Shown: positions 54,457 through 62,729 of the stretch, in pieces
Position numbering within the stretch: the stretch's first letter is position 1
Layout of the letters: every line of letters begins with the position of its first letter
NCBI GenBank assembly: GCA_020636225.1
Contig: JACJYI010000009.1
Coordinates: 92,114-156,113 of the forward strand
Length of the DNA: 64,000 nucleotides
Origin: Lewinellaceae bacterium
GTDB lineage: Bacteria > Bacteroidota > Bacteroidia > Chitinophagales > Saprospiraceae
Direction: 5' to 3'
Notes under the pieces: generated by a model
Told to the model about the DNA's origin: nothing
The model's input: only the letters and a program-made list of their open reading frames with translations
Database searches by the model: none
Program-made: the position numbers and the translations under genes

Positions 54457-55254
54457 ATGTCCAACTACTCCCCTGCCCACATTCGCCTCGCCCTGATCAA
54501 CCTGCTCGGACTGGTCGGTGTCCTTGTCGTGAACACCCTGGCCAATACCCTGCCGATCAATGGCGTGACCACCGGCCAGTTGTCCGATGAATATCCTAAC
54601 CTCTTTGTCCCTGCCGGGCTCACCTTTGCCATCTGGGGCGTGATCTATCTGCTGTTGATCGGCTTCTCGATCTATTCCCTGGCCACGGTATTCCAGAAGA
54701 ACGCCACGGCAACGGGCAAAACCGATTTTCTTGGCATGATCGGCCCATGGTTCCTGATCAGCTGCCTGGCCAACATGATGTGGATCGTCGCCTGGCACCA
54801 CCGGATGGTGGTCCTGTCCCTGGTACTGATGATCATCCTGCTCACCAGCCTGATCGCCATCTACCGGCGCCTGTACATTGGCCGGGTGGTCCGTCCCCTG
54901 GAAAAAATGTGGATGCATATCCCCTTCAGTGTCTATCTCGGCTGGATCAGTGTGGCCACCATTGCCAATGTGACCACCTTGCTCGTTCATTGGGGTTGGA
55001 CCGGCGGTCCGCTCCGCGAGGCCACATGGGCCGCCTTCCTGGTCGGTATCGCGATGGGTCTGGGCCTGTATATGGTGCGCACCCGTCGCGACTTCGCCTA
55101 TGCCCTGGTGATCATCTGGGCATTTGTCGGCATCATCCTCAAGCGGAATGCCGTGGACGTTGAGCCCTGGACCCTGGTGCCGTTGACGGCGGCGTTGGGC
55201 ATTGCAGCACTGGTGATCCGGATGGTGGGGACTTTGGTGAAACGGCCGGCCTGA
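54457..55254 (+). CDS. TspO/tryptophan-rich sensory protein-like membrane protein
   Basis: 265 residues with seven or eight membrane helices, longer than a standard TspO (~160, five helices). The stretches LTFAIWGVIYLLLIGFSIY (~56-74), MWIVAWHH and FSVYLGWISVATIAN recall TspO/MBR motifs, and annotation pipelines commonly call such proteins tryptophan-rich sensory proteins. The ligand is unknown; porphyrins and cholesterol-like molecules are the usual TspO ligands. Confidence 0.65.
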   Translation: MSNYSPAHIRLALINLLGLVGVLVVNTLANTLPINGVTTGQLSDEYPNLFVPAGLTFAIWGVIYLLLIGFSIYSLATVFQKNATATGKTDFLGMIGPWFLISCLANMMWIVAWHHRMVVLSLVLMIILLTSLIAIYRRLYIGRVVRPLEKMWMHIPFSVYLGWISVATIANVTTLLVHWGWTGGPLREATWAAFLVGIAMGLGLYMVRTRRDFAYALVIIWAFVGIILKRNAVDVEPWTLVPLTAALGIAALVIRMVGTLVKRPA

Positions 55255-55345
55255 AGGGAAGGAGTGGAGGAGGTTATGAGGTTATGAGTTTAGGAGTGAA
55301 GGGGTCAAGGAGTCGAGGGGTCAAGGAGTCGAGGAGAATTTGAGT
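55255..55345. repeat. Post-stop low-complexity repeat
   Basis: It begins at the base after the TspO-like stop: ggagtggaggaggttatgaggttatgag, then a perfect tandem of gggtcaaggagtcgag (two copies around 55300-55334). Confidence 0.7.
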
Positions 55346-55401
55346 TAAAGAGTGAATGAAAATGCTGTTTTGTTTGTAAAGGAAAAAGGAATGGTGATGC
55401 C

Positions 55402-56355
55402 ATGACGTCTGCAATAGAATGGACAAGTAGTGCACCAATCATACAATGGCTGCTGGATGGCGATGTGTCCATTCAATACCAAACATGGAGGGACCTTTTA
55501 GGGGAGGATCGCCCTGACCTGCAGGAGCGCATTTTGAAAGAAGGCTGGGGCGCGCAATTCATGAAGGCCCGTCATCCGGAAGGGCATTGGGGGCAAGGGT
55601 ATTATCAGCCGAAATGGACCTCTTCGCATTATTCCCTCCTGGACATCCGGAATCTTTGTCCGGTGCAGGACCACCCATTGATCAGGGAATCCATTCAGCT
55701 GATCCTCGACACTCGCAAGTCGGATGACGGAGGCGTGAATCCGGGCAAGACCATCGAGCAAAGTGATGTGTGCATCAATGGCATGATGCTGAATATCTCC
55801 GCCTATTTTCGAATGGATCAGGAAGACCTGACTTCCATGGTCGATTTCCTCTTGAAGGAACACATGGCTGACGGAGGATTCAATTGCCGTTCCAATCGCT
55901 CTGGTGCGCGGCACAGCAGTCTGCACACCACCTTGTCGGTGATGGAGGGCATCCATGAATATCAGCGCCAGGGGTATACCTACCGGCTGACGGAATTGAT
56001 GGATGCTTATCAAGCCTCCCTGGAATTTATCCTGCTGCATCAATTGTATATCTCTGACCGAACCGGAGCGATCATCCACCCGGCATTCCTCCGCCTCCCC
56101 TACCCGTACCGCTGGAAGTATGATATCCTTCGCGCCCTGGACCATTTCCAGGATGCCGGCATCCCCTGGGATGACCGCATGCGCCCGGCCATGGATGTCC
56201 TGCTGAACAAGCGACGAAAGGATGGCACCTGGCCGGTCCAGGCCAAATACCCCGGACAGGTGCATTTCGACATGGAGAAGGCAGGTGGCCCCAGCCGGTG
56301 GAACACGTTGCGAGCCCTGCGGGTGATGAAGCGATACCAACCGGGATTTAGCTGA
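55402..56355 (+). CDS. Prenyltransferase-like alpha-toroid protein
   Basis: 317 residues. Repeated helical units with Gly/Trp/Asp-rich loops (HPEGHWGQGYYQPKW ~60, DDGGVNPGK ~109, MADGGFNCRSNRSG ~154, KRRKDGTWPVQ ~272) are typical of the (alpha/alpha)6 toroid of squalene cyclases, protein prenyltransferases and related lyases. The DxDD cyclase motif is absent. The function is unknown; polysaccharide lyase or binding activity is possible. Confidence 0.7.
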   Translation: MTSAIEWTSSAPIIQWLLDGDVSIQYQTWRDLLGEDRPDLQERILKEGWGAQFMKARHPEGHWGQGYYQPKWTSSHYSLLDIRNLCPVQDHPLIRESIQLILDTRKSDDGGVNPGKTIEQSDVCINGMMLNISAYFRMDQEDLTSMVDFLLKEHMADGGFNCRSNRSGARHSSLHTTLSVMEGIHEYQRQGYTYRLTELMDAYQASLEFILLHQLYISDRTGAIIHPAFLRLPYPYRWKYDILRALDHFQDAGIPWDDRMRPAMDVLLNKRRKDGTWPVQAKYPGQVHFDMEKAGGPSRWNTLRALRVMKRYQPGFS

Positions 56356-56408
56356 CCGGTACCCCTTGTCAGGCCCTTACCCCGTCAATCCGCTATCTTG
56401 TCGCCCGC

Positions 56409-57158
56409 ATGCCAGAATCATTGATTGCTGAACTCGACATCCTCTACCAGGACGCAGACCTCGTCGCGGTGAACAAGCCGCATGGTCTACTGGTCCACCG
56501 GTCCAACCTGGCTTTGGATGCCAAACAGTTTGCCGTGCAGATCCTGCGCAGCCAGCTGATGGGGCGACATGTCTACCCCTGTCATCGCATCGACCGGAAG
56601 ACCGGGGGCGTCCTGCTCTTCGCCCTCGATCCTGAGATGGCCCGGGCCATTCAGGATGAGTTCATGGCCGGACGGATGGACAAACGCTACCTGGCCCTGG
56701 TGCGCGGGTGGTTTCCCGAGGAGATCACGGTCGACTATCCCATCACCAACCACGAAGGCAAGACCGGCGATGCAGTGACGGTATTCAGGCGACTGGACAA
56801 GACCGAGGTGCCCGTCCCCTTTGGCAAGCACACCACCTCCCGCTACTCTCTCATCGAAGCCAGGCCCCTCACAGGCCGAACCCACCAGATCCGCCGGCAT
56901 TGCGATCATATCTTCCACCCCATTATCGGGGATCGGCCCCATGGCTGCAACAAGCAGAACAAACTCTTCCTGGAAACATGGGGCATGACCACCATGCTCC
57001 TGCATGCACACCAACTGTCGTTCACACATCCCCGAACGAAGGAAGCCGTATTGATCACCGCTCCGCTGCAGAGTGAGTTCTTGCGGATGCTGGACGTACT
57101 GGGGTTTGGAGGGGAGGAGTTGAGGAGTGGAGGAGTGGAGGAGTTATTTCGTTATTGA
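56409..57158 (+). CDS. truC: tRNA pseudouridine synthase C
   Basis: 249 residues of the RluA superfamily. The catalytic motif HRIDRKTGGVLLFA (~60-73) contains the essential Asp. The TruC-type insert KHTTSRYSLIEARPLTGRTH and the late GDRPHGCNKQN are also present. It makes pseudouridine 65 in some tRNAs. The family C-terminus should end near residue 233 (LDVLGF). The last ~16 residues (GEELRSGGVEELFRY) are encoded by the low-complexity repeat that otherwise lies after stop codons, so the repeat has extended the protein. Confidence 0.9.
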   Translation: MPESLIAELDILYQDADLVAVNKPHGLLVHRSNLALDAKQFAVQILRSQLMGRHVYPCHRIDRKTGGVLLFALDPEMARAIQDEFMAGRMDKRYLALVRGWFPEEITVDYPITNHEGKTGDAVTVFRRLDKTEVPVPFGKHTTSRYSLIEARPLTGRTHQIRRHCDHIFHPIIGDRPHGCNKQNKLFLETWGMTTMLLHAHQLSFTHPRTKEAVLITAPLQSEFLRMLDVLGFGGEELRSGGVEELFRY

Positions 57159-57180
57159 GTTATTTCGTTATTTCGAGTGA
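57110..57180. repeat. Low-complexity repeat overlapping the end of truC
   Basis: ggaggagttgaggagtggaggagtggaggag continues into ttatttcgttattgagttatttcgttatttcg. The same two modules in the same order occur at 63895-63960. Confidence 0.75.
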
Positions 57181-57199
57181 TGAAGGGAAGGCACATGTT

Positions 57200-57479
57200 G
57201 AAATTCCAAATCACAAATAATATTCAATAACTCAATGTCCAAAAATTGAGCTTGATTTGGTCATTTGCCTGCATGCCAGTAGGCAGGAATTTGGAAGCCC
57301 ATCGATCAACGAAATGCTTCGGTTTTGGTCATTCGAATTTCGGATTTGGAATTTGTTTGAAATTTGGTGCTTGAATTTTGTGATTTATTTGATTTTTGGT
57401 GCTTGGCATTTGTGATTTATTTGTTTTTAGGTGCTTGGATTTTGGTGCTTCCAAAAACAAGCTCTACCTGCATGAATCT
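57200..57479. repeat. Intergenic low-complexity block (ggtgcttgg / attttgtgatttatttg type)
   Basis: Several imperfect units of ttggtgcttg-ga-attttgtgatttatttg occupy 57355-57450. An inverted repeat around gcctgcatgccagtaggcagg lies at about 57268-57288. There is no gene in this 280-bp stretch. Confidence 0.65.
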
Positions 57480-59549
57480 CTATTTTCCGACCACGATCTT
57501 TTCAACAATCCGCCCCCCTGATAATATATCTTTAATTTCCAGTAAATAGGTCCCTTGCGGCAAGGAGGCAACGGAGATCGTTTTCGCATCAGTAGCCCTC
57601 CAAATGCATTCACCGATCATAGTATAGAGTGCAGCTTCGTAGGGGAGGTCACCCTGGACATCGATCGTGATGTCACGCATGGCCGGATTCGGATAGACGC
57701 TGATCACGGCATGTTCGATCCGGTGAAGGGAAGACACCAGGTCCATACCATCACAATCTTCATCTATGCCATTGTTCGGAATTTCGTCTGCGCCGGGATA
57801 GATAGTGGGATCGGTATCATCACAATCATCGGCCAGGAGAAACCCATCCTGATCCAGGTCGTCATCGAGTGTAGCCGGGTTACAGTCGTCATCCAATCCG
57901 TTATACACTTCTTCGACTTGATCAGGATGCACTTGTTCGTTGTCGTCATCACAGTCGACATAGGAATTGAATCCATCACCATCTGCATCCACGAGTGTAC
58001 TGCAATCCGGGGCCACTCCCTCCAGGTACATCAGCGTCCAGGCGGTTTCGAAACCGATCTTGTGGGCCATCCACGACCGCCATTGGGCAGAACCCTGGTC
58101 TGCAGGTTCATCACCGACATCACAAAGACCCGTAAGCAAGGTGTACATGTACGCGCCGATCGCCTTGTTCAGGTCATTGTGCATGTGCCAGGCATCACCG
58201 TATGCCGACTGACCCGGGATGGCTTCCTGCATTTGCGCATACAGAGTGCGGATCGGAATGGCCCGGGCATAGGGCAATTCCGATTGGTCAATCATATATC
58301 GGGCTACGCCGACATCCGTGTCATTGAGCGTACCGCTCTGTCGCCTGTCCAGGCCATACAGCATGGATTCATTCCCATTCTTGCCGTGGTCCTGCATCGG
58401 AAAACCAAATGAGAATTCGAACAATGCCGGATCGACTTTATACCGTTTGTCGGGTTCAAAATTTGTATTGGCCCGACCATAGTTGAACTCAATGGGCGGC
58501 GTCCCACCGTTCTGAAGGGTCTTGGCCGACTGATTGACCACCCATACCAATCCGTTCTTGATGCCATTCTCCGAACTGGTGCCCGTGTGGTTGTAGTTGA
58601 TGGTCCCATCGCCAATGTCACAGCTTTTGAACGGTGAGATGAACGAAGGAATACCCGAATAGTGGACCTTGCCTCCCTCCTGCTCGACCGTCATGTAGGC
58701 CATATCCGCCAATTCATCGTCATAGATATAGTCCGACGCCGTGGCATTCTCCCCGCGGATATGAGCATACATACTCGCCGCTGCCAAATATGCCCCGTTC
58801 GGAGAGGGATGACTGCCCGACACATCCTTCTTGCCGACAGGCAATGCCTCCCAGGCGAGACCCGCTGGAATGACGGATAGTTCCACCTTGGACCCATCCG
58901 CAGTGCGATAGGTAAACTCTTCGAAATGGGCAATCGACGCTCCTGATGATTCATTCTCGGGCCACATCATCAGCAACAACGGGACACCCCCGCCTTCTGC
59001 CACCTTCGCAGCGATCTTATTGACGCCCAGCGCGAAATATCCGGGTATCGCTGAAAGGATATATGGATCTGACGCGATGACCACGTAATCCCAGTCAATC
59101 CCGCCTGTGCCATTCAGGTTGGCCATCCGTGCCTCCCTGCCGTCGGGCCAATAATAATACTGGATCAAGGAATGACTGTGGTGGATCCAATCGTATTCCG
59201 TTCCCCCTTGGCCCAGACCAACGGTGACCGTCCTGGTCAAGTGAATATCCTCTGCCACAACGTTGACCGGCACACCGAGCGAAGCATCTGCATCCAGGAT
59301 GTTCTCCAACTCCGTAGCGATCTGATCCGGAGAAAATCCTTTCCCGCCGTCGATCGAACTGTTGGTGCCGAGGACCAGAATATGGATGCTGCCATCGCCA
59401 TTGATATCCGGGTCCATTTGATTGGCCCACCCCCCCTTTGCCAAGTAGTCAGGACTGAAGCCCGTTATGAACAGACAAGCGAGAACAAGGATCAAGGCCG
59501 ACCCTATACTTCGGATATTCTGGTGGCGGCTGGTGGTTCTTTTCTTCAT
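57480..59549 (-). CDS. Secreted SGNH-hydrolase-like protein with MopE-type calcium repeats and T9SS signal
   Basis: 689 residues. Signal peptide at about 15-32. The N-terminal domain (~45-280) begins ILVLGTNSSIDGG and ends with GSHPSPNGAYLAAASMY, resembling blocks I and V of SGNH hydrolases, although the usual catalytic Asp before the His is replaced (VSGSH). Two metal-binding repeats of the MopE/PPE kind, DADGDGFNSYVDCDDDNEQV and DLDQDGFLLADDCDDTDPTI, lie at ~535-610. A T9SS type A domain starting at SVYPNPAMRD ends the protein. Probably an extracellular esterase-like or binding protein. Confidence 0.78.
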   Translation of the reverse strand: MKKRTTSRHQNIRSIGSALILVLACLFITGFSPDYLAKGGWANQMDPDINGDGSIHILVLGTNSSIDGGKGFSPDQIATELENILDADASLGVPVNVVAEDIHLTRTVTVGLGQGGTEYDWIHHSHSLIQYYYWPDGREARMANLNGTGGIDWDYVVIASDPYILSAIPGYFALGVNKIAAKVAEGGGVPLLLMMWPENESSGASIAHFEEFTYRTADGSKVELSVIPAGLAWEALPVGKKDVSGSHPSPNGAYLAAASMYAHIRGENATASDYIYDDELADMAYMTVEQEGGKVHYSGIPSFISPFKSCDIGDGTINYNHTGTSSENGIKNGLVWVVNQSAKTLQNGGTPPIEFNYGRANTNFEPDKRYKVDPALFEFSFGFPMQDHGKNGNESMLYGLDRRQSGTLNDTDVGVARYMIDQSELPYARAIPIRTLYAQMQEAIPGQSAYGDAWHMHNDLNKAIGAYMYTLLTGLCDVGDEPADQGSAQWRSWMAHKIGFETAWTLMYLEGVAPDCSTLVDADGDGFNSYVDCDDDNEQVHPDQVEEVYNGLDDDCNPATLDDDLDQDGFLLADDCDDTDPTIYPGADEIPNNGIDEDCDGMDLVSSLHRIEHAVISVYPNPAMRDITIDVQGDLPYEAALYTMIGECIWRATDAKTISVASLPQGTYLLEIKDILSGGRIVEKIVVGK

Positions 59550-59632
59550 GTATTCGTTTGATGGTGTTTTGTTGGAACGGTTCTACTGAAAGATGAGAAT
59601 CGACCAAGGATCTCTTCATTCTTTACAGCCTA

Positions 59633-60000
59633 CTATGTGAAGTTACAGGATTTCTTAAGTTCCCAAAAGCTATTTGATAAAGCATCAAAAAGAAATACTT
59701 TATCAAACCTGAACCTAAAATTGTGCCGGGTTACTTTATCTTCAATAATAAAACTGCCTGACGCCCTTCCTCCATAAAGCACAATTAAAAGCCATATCAC
59801 CTTACATTTATCTAAGTAATTTAATCTTAGGATTTCTTTTTTGTCGATTGCCTTTAGAACTTCTTGTACTTCAAGTTTAGGTGAAAATATATTATATCCA
59901 TAGTTAAATTTTCCTATTTCATATTTCACCATACGCTCAAATGAGAATGATTGCAAATATCTAGGTTTAATAAATATATCATCCGTTGAGATGTATGGTT
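59633..60000 (-). pseudogene. 3' part of a gene split by the IS element
   Basis: About 122 codons on the minus strand. The reading enters from the IS edge with a stop inside the IS, so there is no proper start. It has ISTDDIFIKPRYLQSFSF, IWLLIVLYGG and RFRFDKVFLFDA near the end, a pattern of conserved hydrophobic strands. Base composition is AT-rich like the 5' part at 61576-61960. Removing bases 60001-61575 joins both parts in one frame, giving a protein of about 250 residues. Confidence 0.6.
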
Positions 60001-60188
60001 CAGCCCCCTATAATTCAGACAATAAACTACGAGGGTTACTAATCACCTCTATGTGGCCTATCTTTGCTCCTGCGAGAGTCGACCGACGGCGATCATTAGA
60101 CCGAAGTCGATGCAGTATTGTGTAGGCCTACCAATACTTTTTTTATTTCTCAGCCCATCGAGGGCTTCAAAATAAGCGAGAGTCTCTC

Positions 60189-61184
60189 TCAGGTTCCCAA
60201 TGCCCGATAGTCATATTTGGTGATCCACGGGATGCTCAGGATGTCCTGGTAAGCTACCTTAAGACCAAATTTAACCCTCCGCTTTTCTAAAGGTATCACT
60301 TCTATTTTATCCTGCTCATACAGTGCCCAAAATTTCGACGGGGGTAACCCGTTGATGCTTCCATGGCTGCGGTCATTGTTATAGCTGGTGTAGAACTTCT
60401 TCAACCGTTGGCTCAGCATTTCCAGTGATACGAACTGATCCCTTTGGATGGCTTTGCCCAACGTGTAATGAAAGCTCTCAATATGCCCGTTCTCCTCTGG
60501 TGTATATGGGTGGGTAAACACCTGATTCAAATAGTTCTCCTTGAAGAAGCCAATGATCAGGTTTGAATTGAACTGCTTTCCATTGTCGTTCCTGACCTCG
60601 ACGTCCAGTCGCTGTTCACGTATCCCAGCTGGTTGCAGGTAGTGTGTGATGATGTACTCCCACACAGCCTTGACCTGATGGCTTTTCATGGTATAGCCGA
60701 TATCCCAATGCAGGACATACCGGGTAAACGTATCGATCACAGTCAGGATAAATGCATACTTCCGTATGCCGTAAATCCAGACGTACTTGATATCCATCTC
60801 AATGATTTCCAATGGCCTAAGTGGTGCCACTCGCCGGTATTTTGCAAATTCACGCCCCGATCTTCTCCGCGGGCTTTCCAACAATATATACTCCAGCATC
60901 AATCGATATACTTTCTTGTGATTGATGTAATAACCCTGTATTTGCAAGGTCACAGCGATCAATCTGTACCCATTCGCCAGGTCTGGGTTGAGCTTGATCT
61001 CGACAATCTTCTGGACAACTTCGACGTTGTCAACCTCGTAGGTCAAATTTGTAGCAGGGTCTCGCCACAGCGTGCTACTGGATCGACAACGACCTGGCCT
61101 TACACCGCTCTGGACATAGTAGAATTGGTTCTTTGTCAGACCGGTTATGGTCAAACAATGATCACGCTTCAATCCTTGGGTCAT
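60189..61184 (-). CDS. IS3-family transposase OrfB (DDE integrase core)
   Basis: 331 residues. Catalytic triad: Asp in EMDIKYVWI (~130), Asp in VRNDNGKQF (~202), Glu in PEENGHIESFH (~237), with the usual 35-residue D-E spacing. An HTH_21-like segment precedes the core. The frame is open for several codons upstream of its ATG and joins that of orfA by a -1 shift at an A9 tract, giving the OrfAB fusion transposase typical of IS3 elements. It appears intact. Confidence 0.9.
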   Translation of the reverse strand: MTQGLKRDHCLTITGLTKNQFYYVQSGVRPGRCRSSSTLWRDPATNLTYEVDNVEVVQKIVEIKLNPDLANGYRLIAVTLQIQGYYINHKKVYRLMLEYILLESPRRRSGREFAKYRRVAPLRPLEIIEMDIKYVWIYGIRKYAFILTVIDTFTRYVLHWDIGYTMKSHQVKAVWEYIITHYLQPAGIREQRLDVEVRNDNGKQFNSNLIIGFFKENYLNQVFTHPYTPEENGHIESFHYTLGKAIQRDQFVSLEMLSQRLKKFYTSYNNDRSHGSINGLPPSKFWALYEQDKIEVIPLEKRRVKFGLKVAYQDILSIPWITKYDYRALGT

Positions 61185-61195
61185 GTATTCTCGAA

Positions 61196-61528
61196 CTAAG
61201 GCTTCTTTCTCAGCTCGGGATACTTTTTTTTTAGAAGGTCATCCTTCAATTTCCCTTCAAGCTCTTTCTCCGCCAGAAGGAGTTTCAGTGCTTCATTTTC
61301 CTTCTCCAGGCGCTTGATCTCAGCCTGCTGATCTTTCATCGTTCGGTGATTCAGCCCATCCTCACCGTGCTTTGCCAGATTGTGCCTCCAATAGTAAAAG
61401 GTTGCAGGGTACAGATCATACTTTGCCAAGGTCACTTTTACCCCATTCTCCGCAGCTTCTCGGATGATGGCCAGCTTTTCATCCTTGGTGAACTTTTTGG
61501 TTCCAGATTCGGTCACTTTCATCGACAT
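61196..61528 (-). CDS. IS3-family OrfA with helix-turn-helix and leucine zipper
   Basis: 110 residues. The HTH is in KLAIIREAAENGVKVTLAKY (~18-37) with YPATFYYWRHNL as the recognition part. A coiled coil follows at ~68-100 (IKRLEKENEALKLLLAEKEL). Near the end, codons CTA-AAA-AAA-AAG form a slippery A9 run (61224-61232) where a -1 shift enters the orfB frame. Confidence 0.88.
   Translation of the reverse strand: MSMKVTESGTKKFTKDEKLAIIREAAENGVKVTLAKYDLYPATFYYWRHNLAKHGEDGLNHRTMKDQQAEIKRLEKENEALKLLLAEKELEGKLKDDLLKKKYPELRKKP
61224..61232 (-). other. Slippery A9 site for -1 ribosomal frameshifting
   Basis: Nine A residues on the minus strand near the end of orfA. Reading back one base continues as KVSRAEKEALVREYM into orfB without a stop. 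Confidence 0.65.
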
Positions 61529-61575
61529 AATTACAAATATTTATTCGTAATCCTGTCTGATTGCTTAGGGGGCTG

Positions 61576-61960
61576 TTACAATGTAGAAGCTCCCATCTTC
61601 TGGCACGAATTGTTTAATGAAGTTTAAAATTTCAAATGCTACCTTTTCTATTTCACTTTTTGGTATATGCCTTCGCTGGTTGAAATAAAGTGATATGTGA
61701 CAACCAGGCAGGTTCTGATGATTCCAAATTAATTGGAGTTCTTCAATTAAAGAATCCCACGACCCCTCTAATTGCATTCTAGGCGTGTTATTTGATGTAA
61801 CATTTCCAATTTGGGTAATCTCAATTCCTATATCTCCAGAATTGACTAGAATATCTGGAGATTCCGATTTTTTCGCTTTTGAGGACATTGCTGAATCTAG
61901 TTGGGCCAGAAATTTGATGCCGAATAAGAATTCAAGTCTGCCTTGTTCATCTCTTCGCAT
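61576..61960 (-). pseudogene. 5' part of an IS-split gene, putative nuclease-like protein
   Basis: 128 codons from the ATG at 61960, then the reading runs into the IS and stops after TAP. It contains SPDILVNSGDIGIEITQIG (~34-52), a PD-x(n)-E-x-T arrangement reminiscent of PD-(D/E)XK nucleases with Thr in place of Lys. The rest is helical with WDSLIEELQLIWNH. Together with 59633-60000 it would form a protein of ~250 residues. The nuclease assignment is tentative. It lies about 90 bp beyond the second attC-like site. Confidence 0.5.
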
Positions 61961-62046
61961 AGGAATTATTCTGAATAGCTAAACTCTCCTTCTAGGATGA
62001 GCCCCAGTTTGACTGAAGTATTTATTAAATAATAATTTCATATAAA

Positions 62047-62108
62047 GGTTTAGCGATACCTGCCGGACACTCCGATAGGATGGCTGGCATGGCCATTGCT
62101 TGTTCTCA
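62047..62108 (-). other. Degenerate attC-like site
   Basis: On the minus strand it starts with GAGAAC (R''-like) 8 bp after a stop codon, continues CAAGCAATGGCC and ends TATCGCTAAAC (R'-like, GCTAAAC for GTTRRRY). Partial self-pairing (TGCC/GGCA) is visible. It is weaker than the site at 62607-62719. Confidence 0.35.
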
Positions 62109-62115
62109 ATAGTAT

Positions 62116-62589
62116 TTACTTTTTTATCAATTTCGGCACAAATTCATCTTCCGCTCCAAATTGATATTCTATGTTCTGTTCTTTTAAAAATTCCAAAATT
62201 TCGATTAAATCACGCTTATACACATGGCTTTCCAAAGAGACATAAATCCATTTGCTCTGAACATTATCGACTCCTTGTTCTGGTAGACTTTCCAAAATAT
62301 GTTTTTTACACGATTCAGTCGAGTGAAAACTCAAGTCTTTCATTATCAATCCGTCCTCAGAAAAGATAATGAAATTGTTCACCATCAAATTTTCATTCAA
62401 TGTCATTTTAGCCGAATCCGTTCCAATTGACCCTATCCACGAATTGAATTTTTCGTAGAATTGTTGAATTTCTAAATTTGTGTTTGAATCTACCTTATCT
62501 GCTTGAATTTCAAATGTTTCGTCATTTTGAGCCGTTATGAAAAGCGGAGCTTGAATGACTAGAAGAATTGTGATTATTGCTCGGTTCAT
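62116..62589 (-). CDS. Secreted hypothetical protein in a cassette-like unit
   Basis: 157 residues from the ATG at 62589 (MNRAIITILLVIQAP), with a signal peptide ending near ITAQ. The C-terminal part (WIYVSLESHVYKRDLIEILE) weakly recalls the periplasmic domain of ExbD-like proteins, but this is not firm. AT-rich, unlike the core genes. It is flanked on both sides by attC-like sequences, and its stop codon is 8 bp from the next site. Confidence 0.6.
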   Translation of the reverse strand: MNRAIITILLVIQAPLFITAQNDETFEIQADKVDSNTNLEIQQFYEKFNSWIGSIGTDSAKMTLNENLMVNNFIIFSEDGLIMKDLSFHSTESCKKHILESLPEQGVDNVQSKWIYVSLESHVYKRDLIEILEFLKEQNIEYQFGAEDEFVPKLIKK

Positions 62590-62606
62590 TATTTTCTTTT
62601 CATTGC

Positions 62607-62719
62607 TCATAACGCTAGGCTATGCATCGTACCAGCAAATTCGCCTTGAGCGTTGACTTAGAGCGAATTTGCAGTGGGTTGGGTTCGCTGGCATGTGTGT
62701 ATAGCCATTGTTGGTGGCA
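62607..62719 (-). other. attC-like integron recombination site
   Basis: A 113-bp imperfect dyad. On the minus strand it starts TGCCACCAACAATGGCTAT and ends ATAGCCTAGCGTTATGA: AAC and GTT boxes at the ends, a GGCTAT/ATAGCC stem with one extra base on one side, and an inner perfect 10-bp stem GCAAATTCGC/GCGAATTTGC (62635-62644 with 62663-62672). This is the architecture of R''-L''...L'-R' in attC sites. Confidence 0.5.
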
Positions 62720-62729
62720 GATTTTCTTT

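Larger units (their letters stand above)
60001..61575 (-). mobile_element. IS3-family insertion sequence
   Basis: 1575 bp with imperfect terminal inverted repeats: CAGCCCCCTATAATTCAGAC at the left end, and at the right end (read inward on the minus strand) CAGCCCCCTAAGCAATCAGA. It carries an HTH protein (orfA) and a DDE integrase (orfB) joined by a likely -1 frameshift. A target duplication is not clean: AA, or AAC with the element one base shorter, lies on both sides. Confidence 0.85.
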
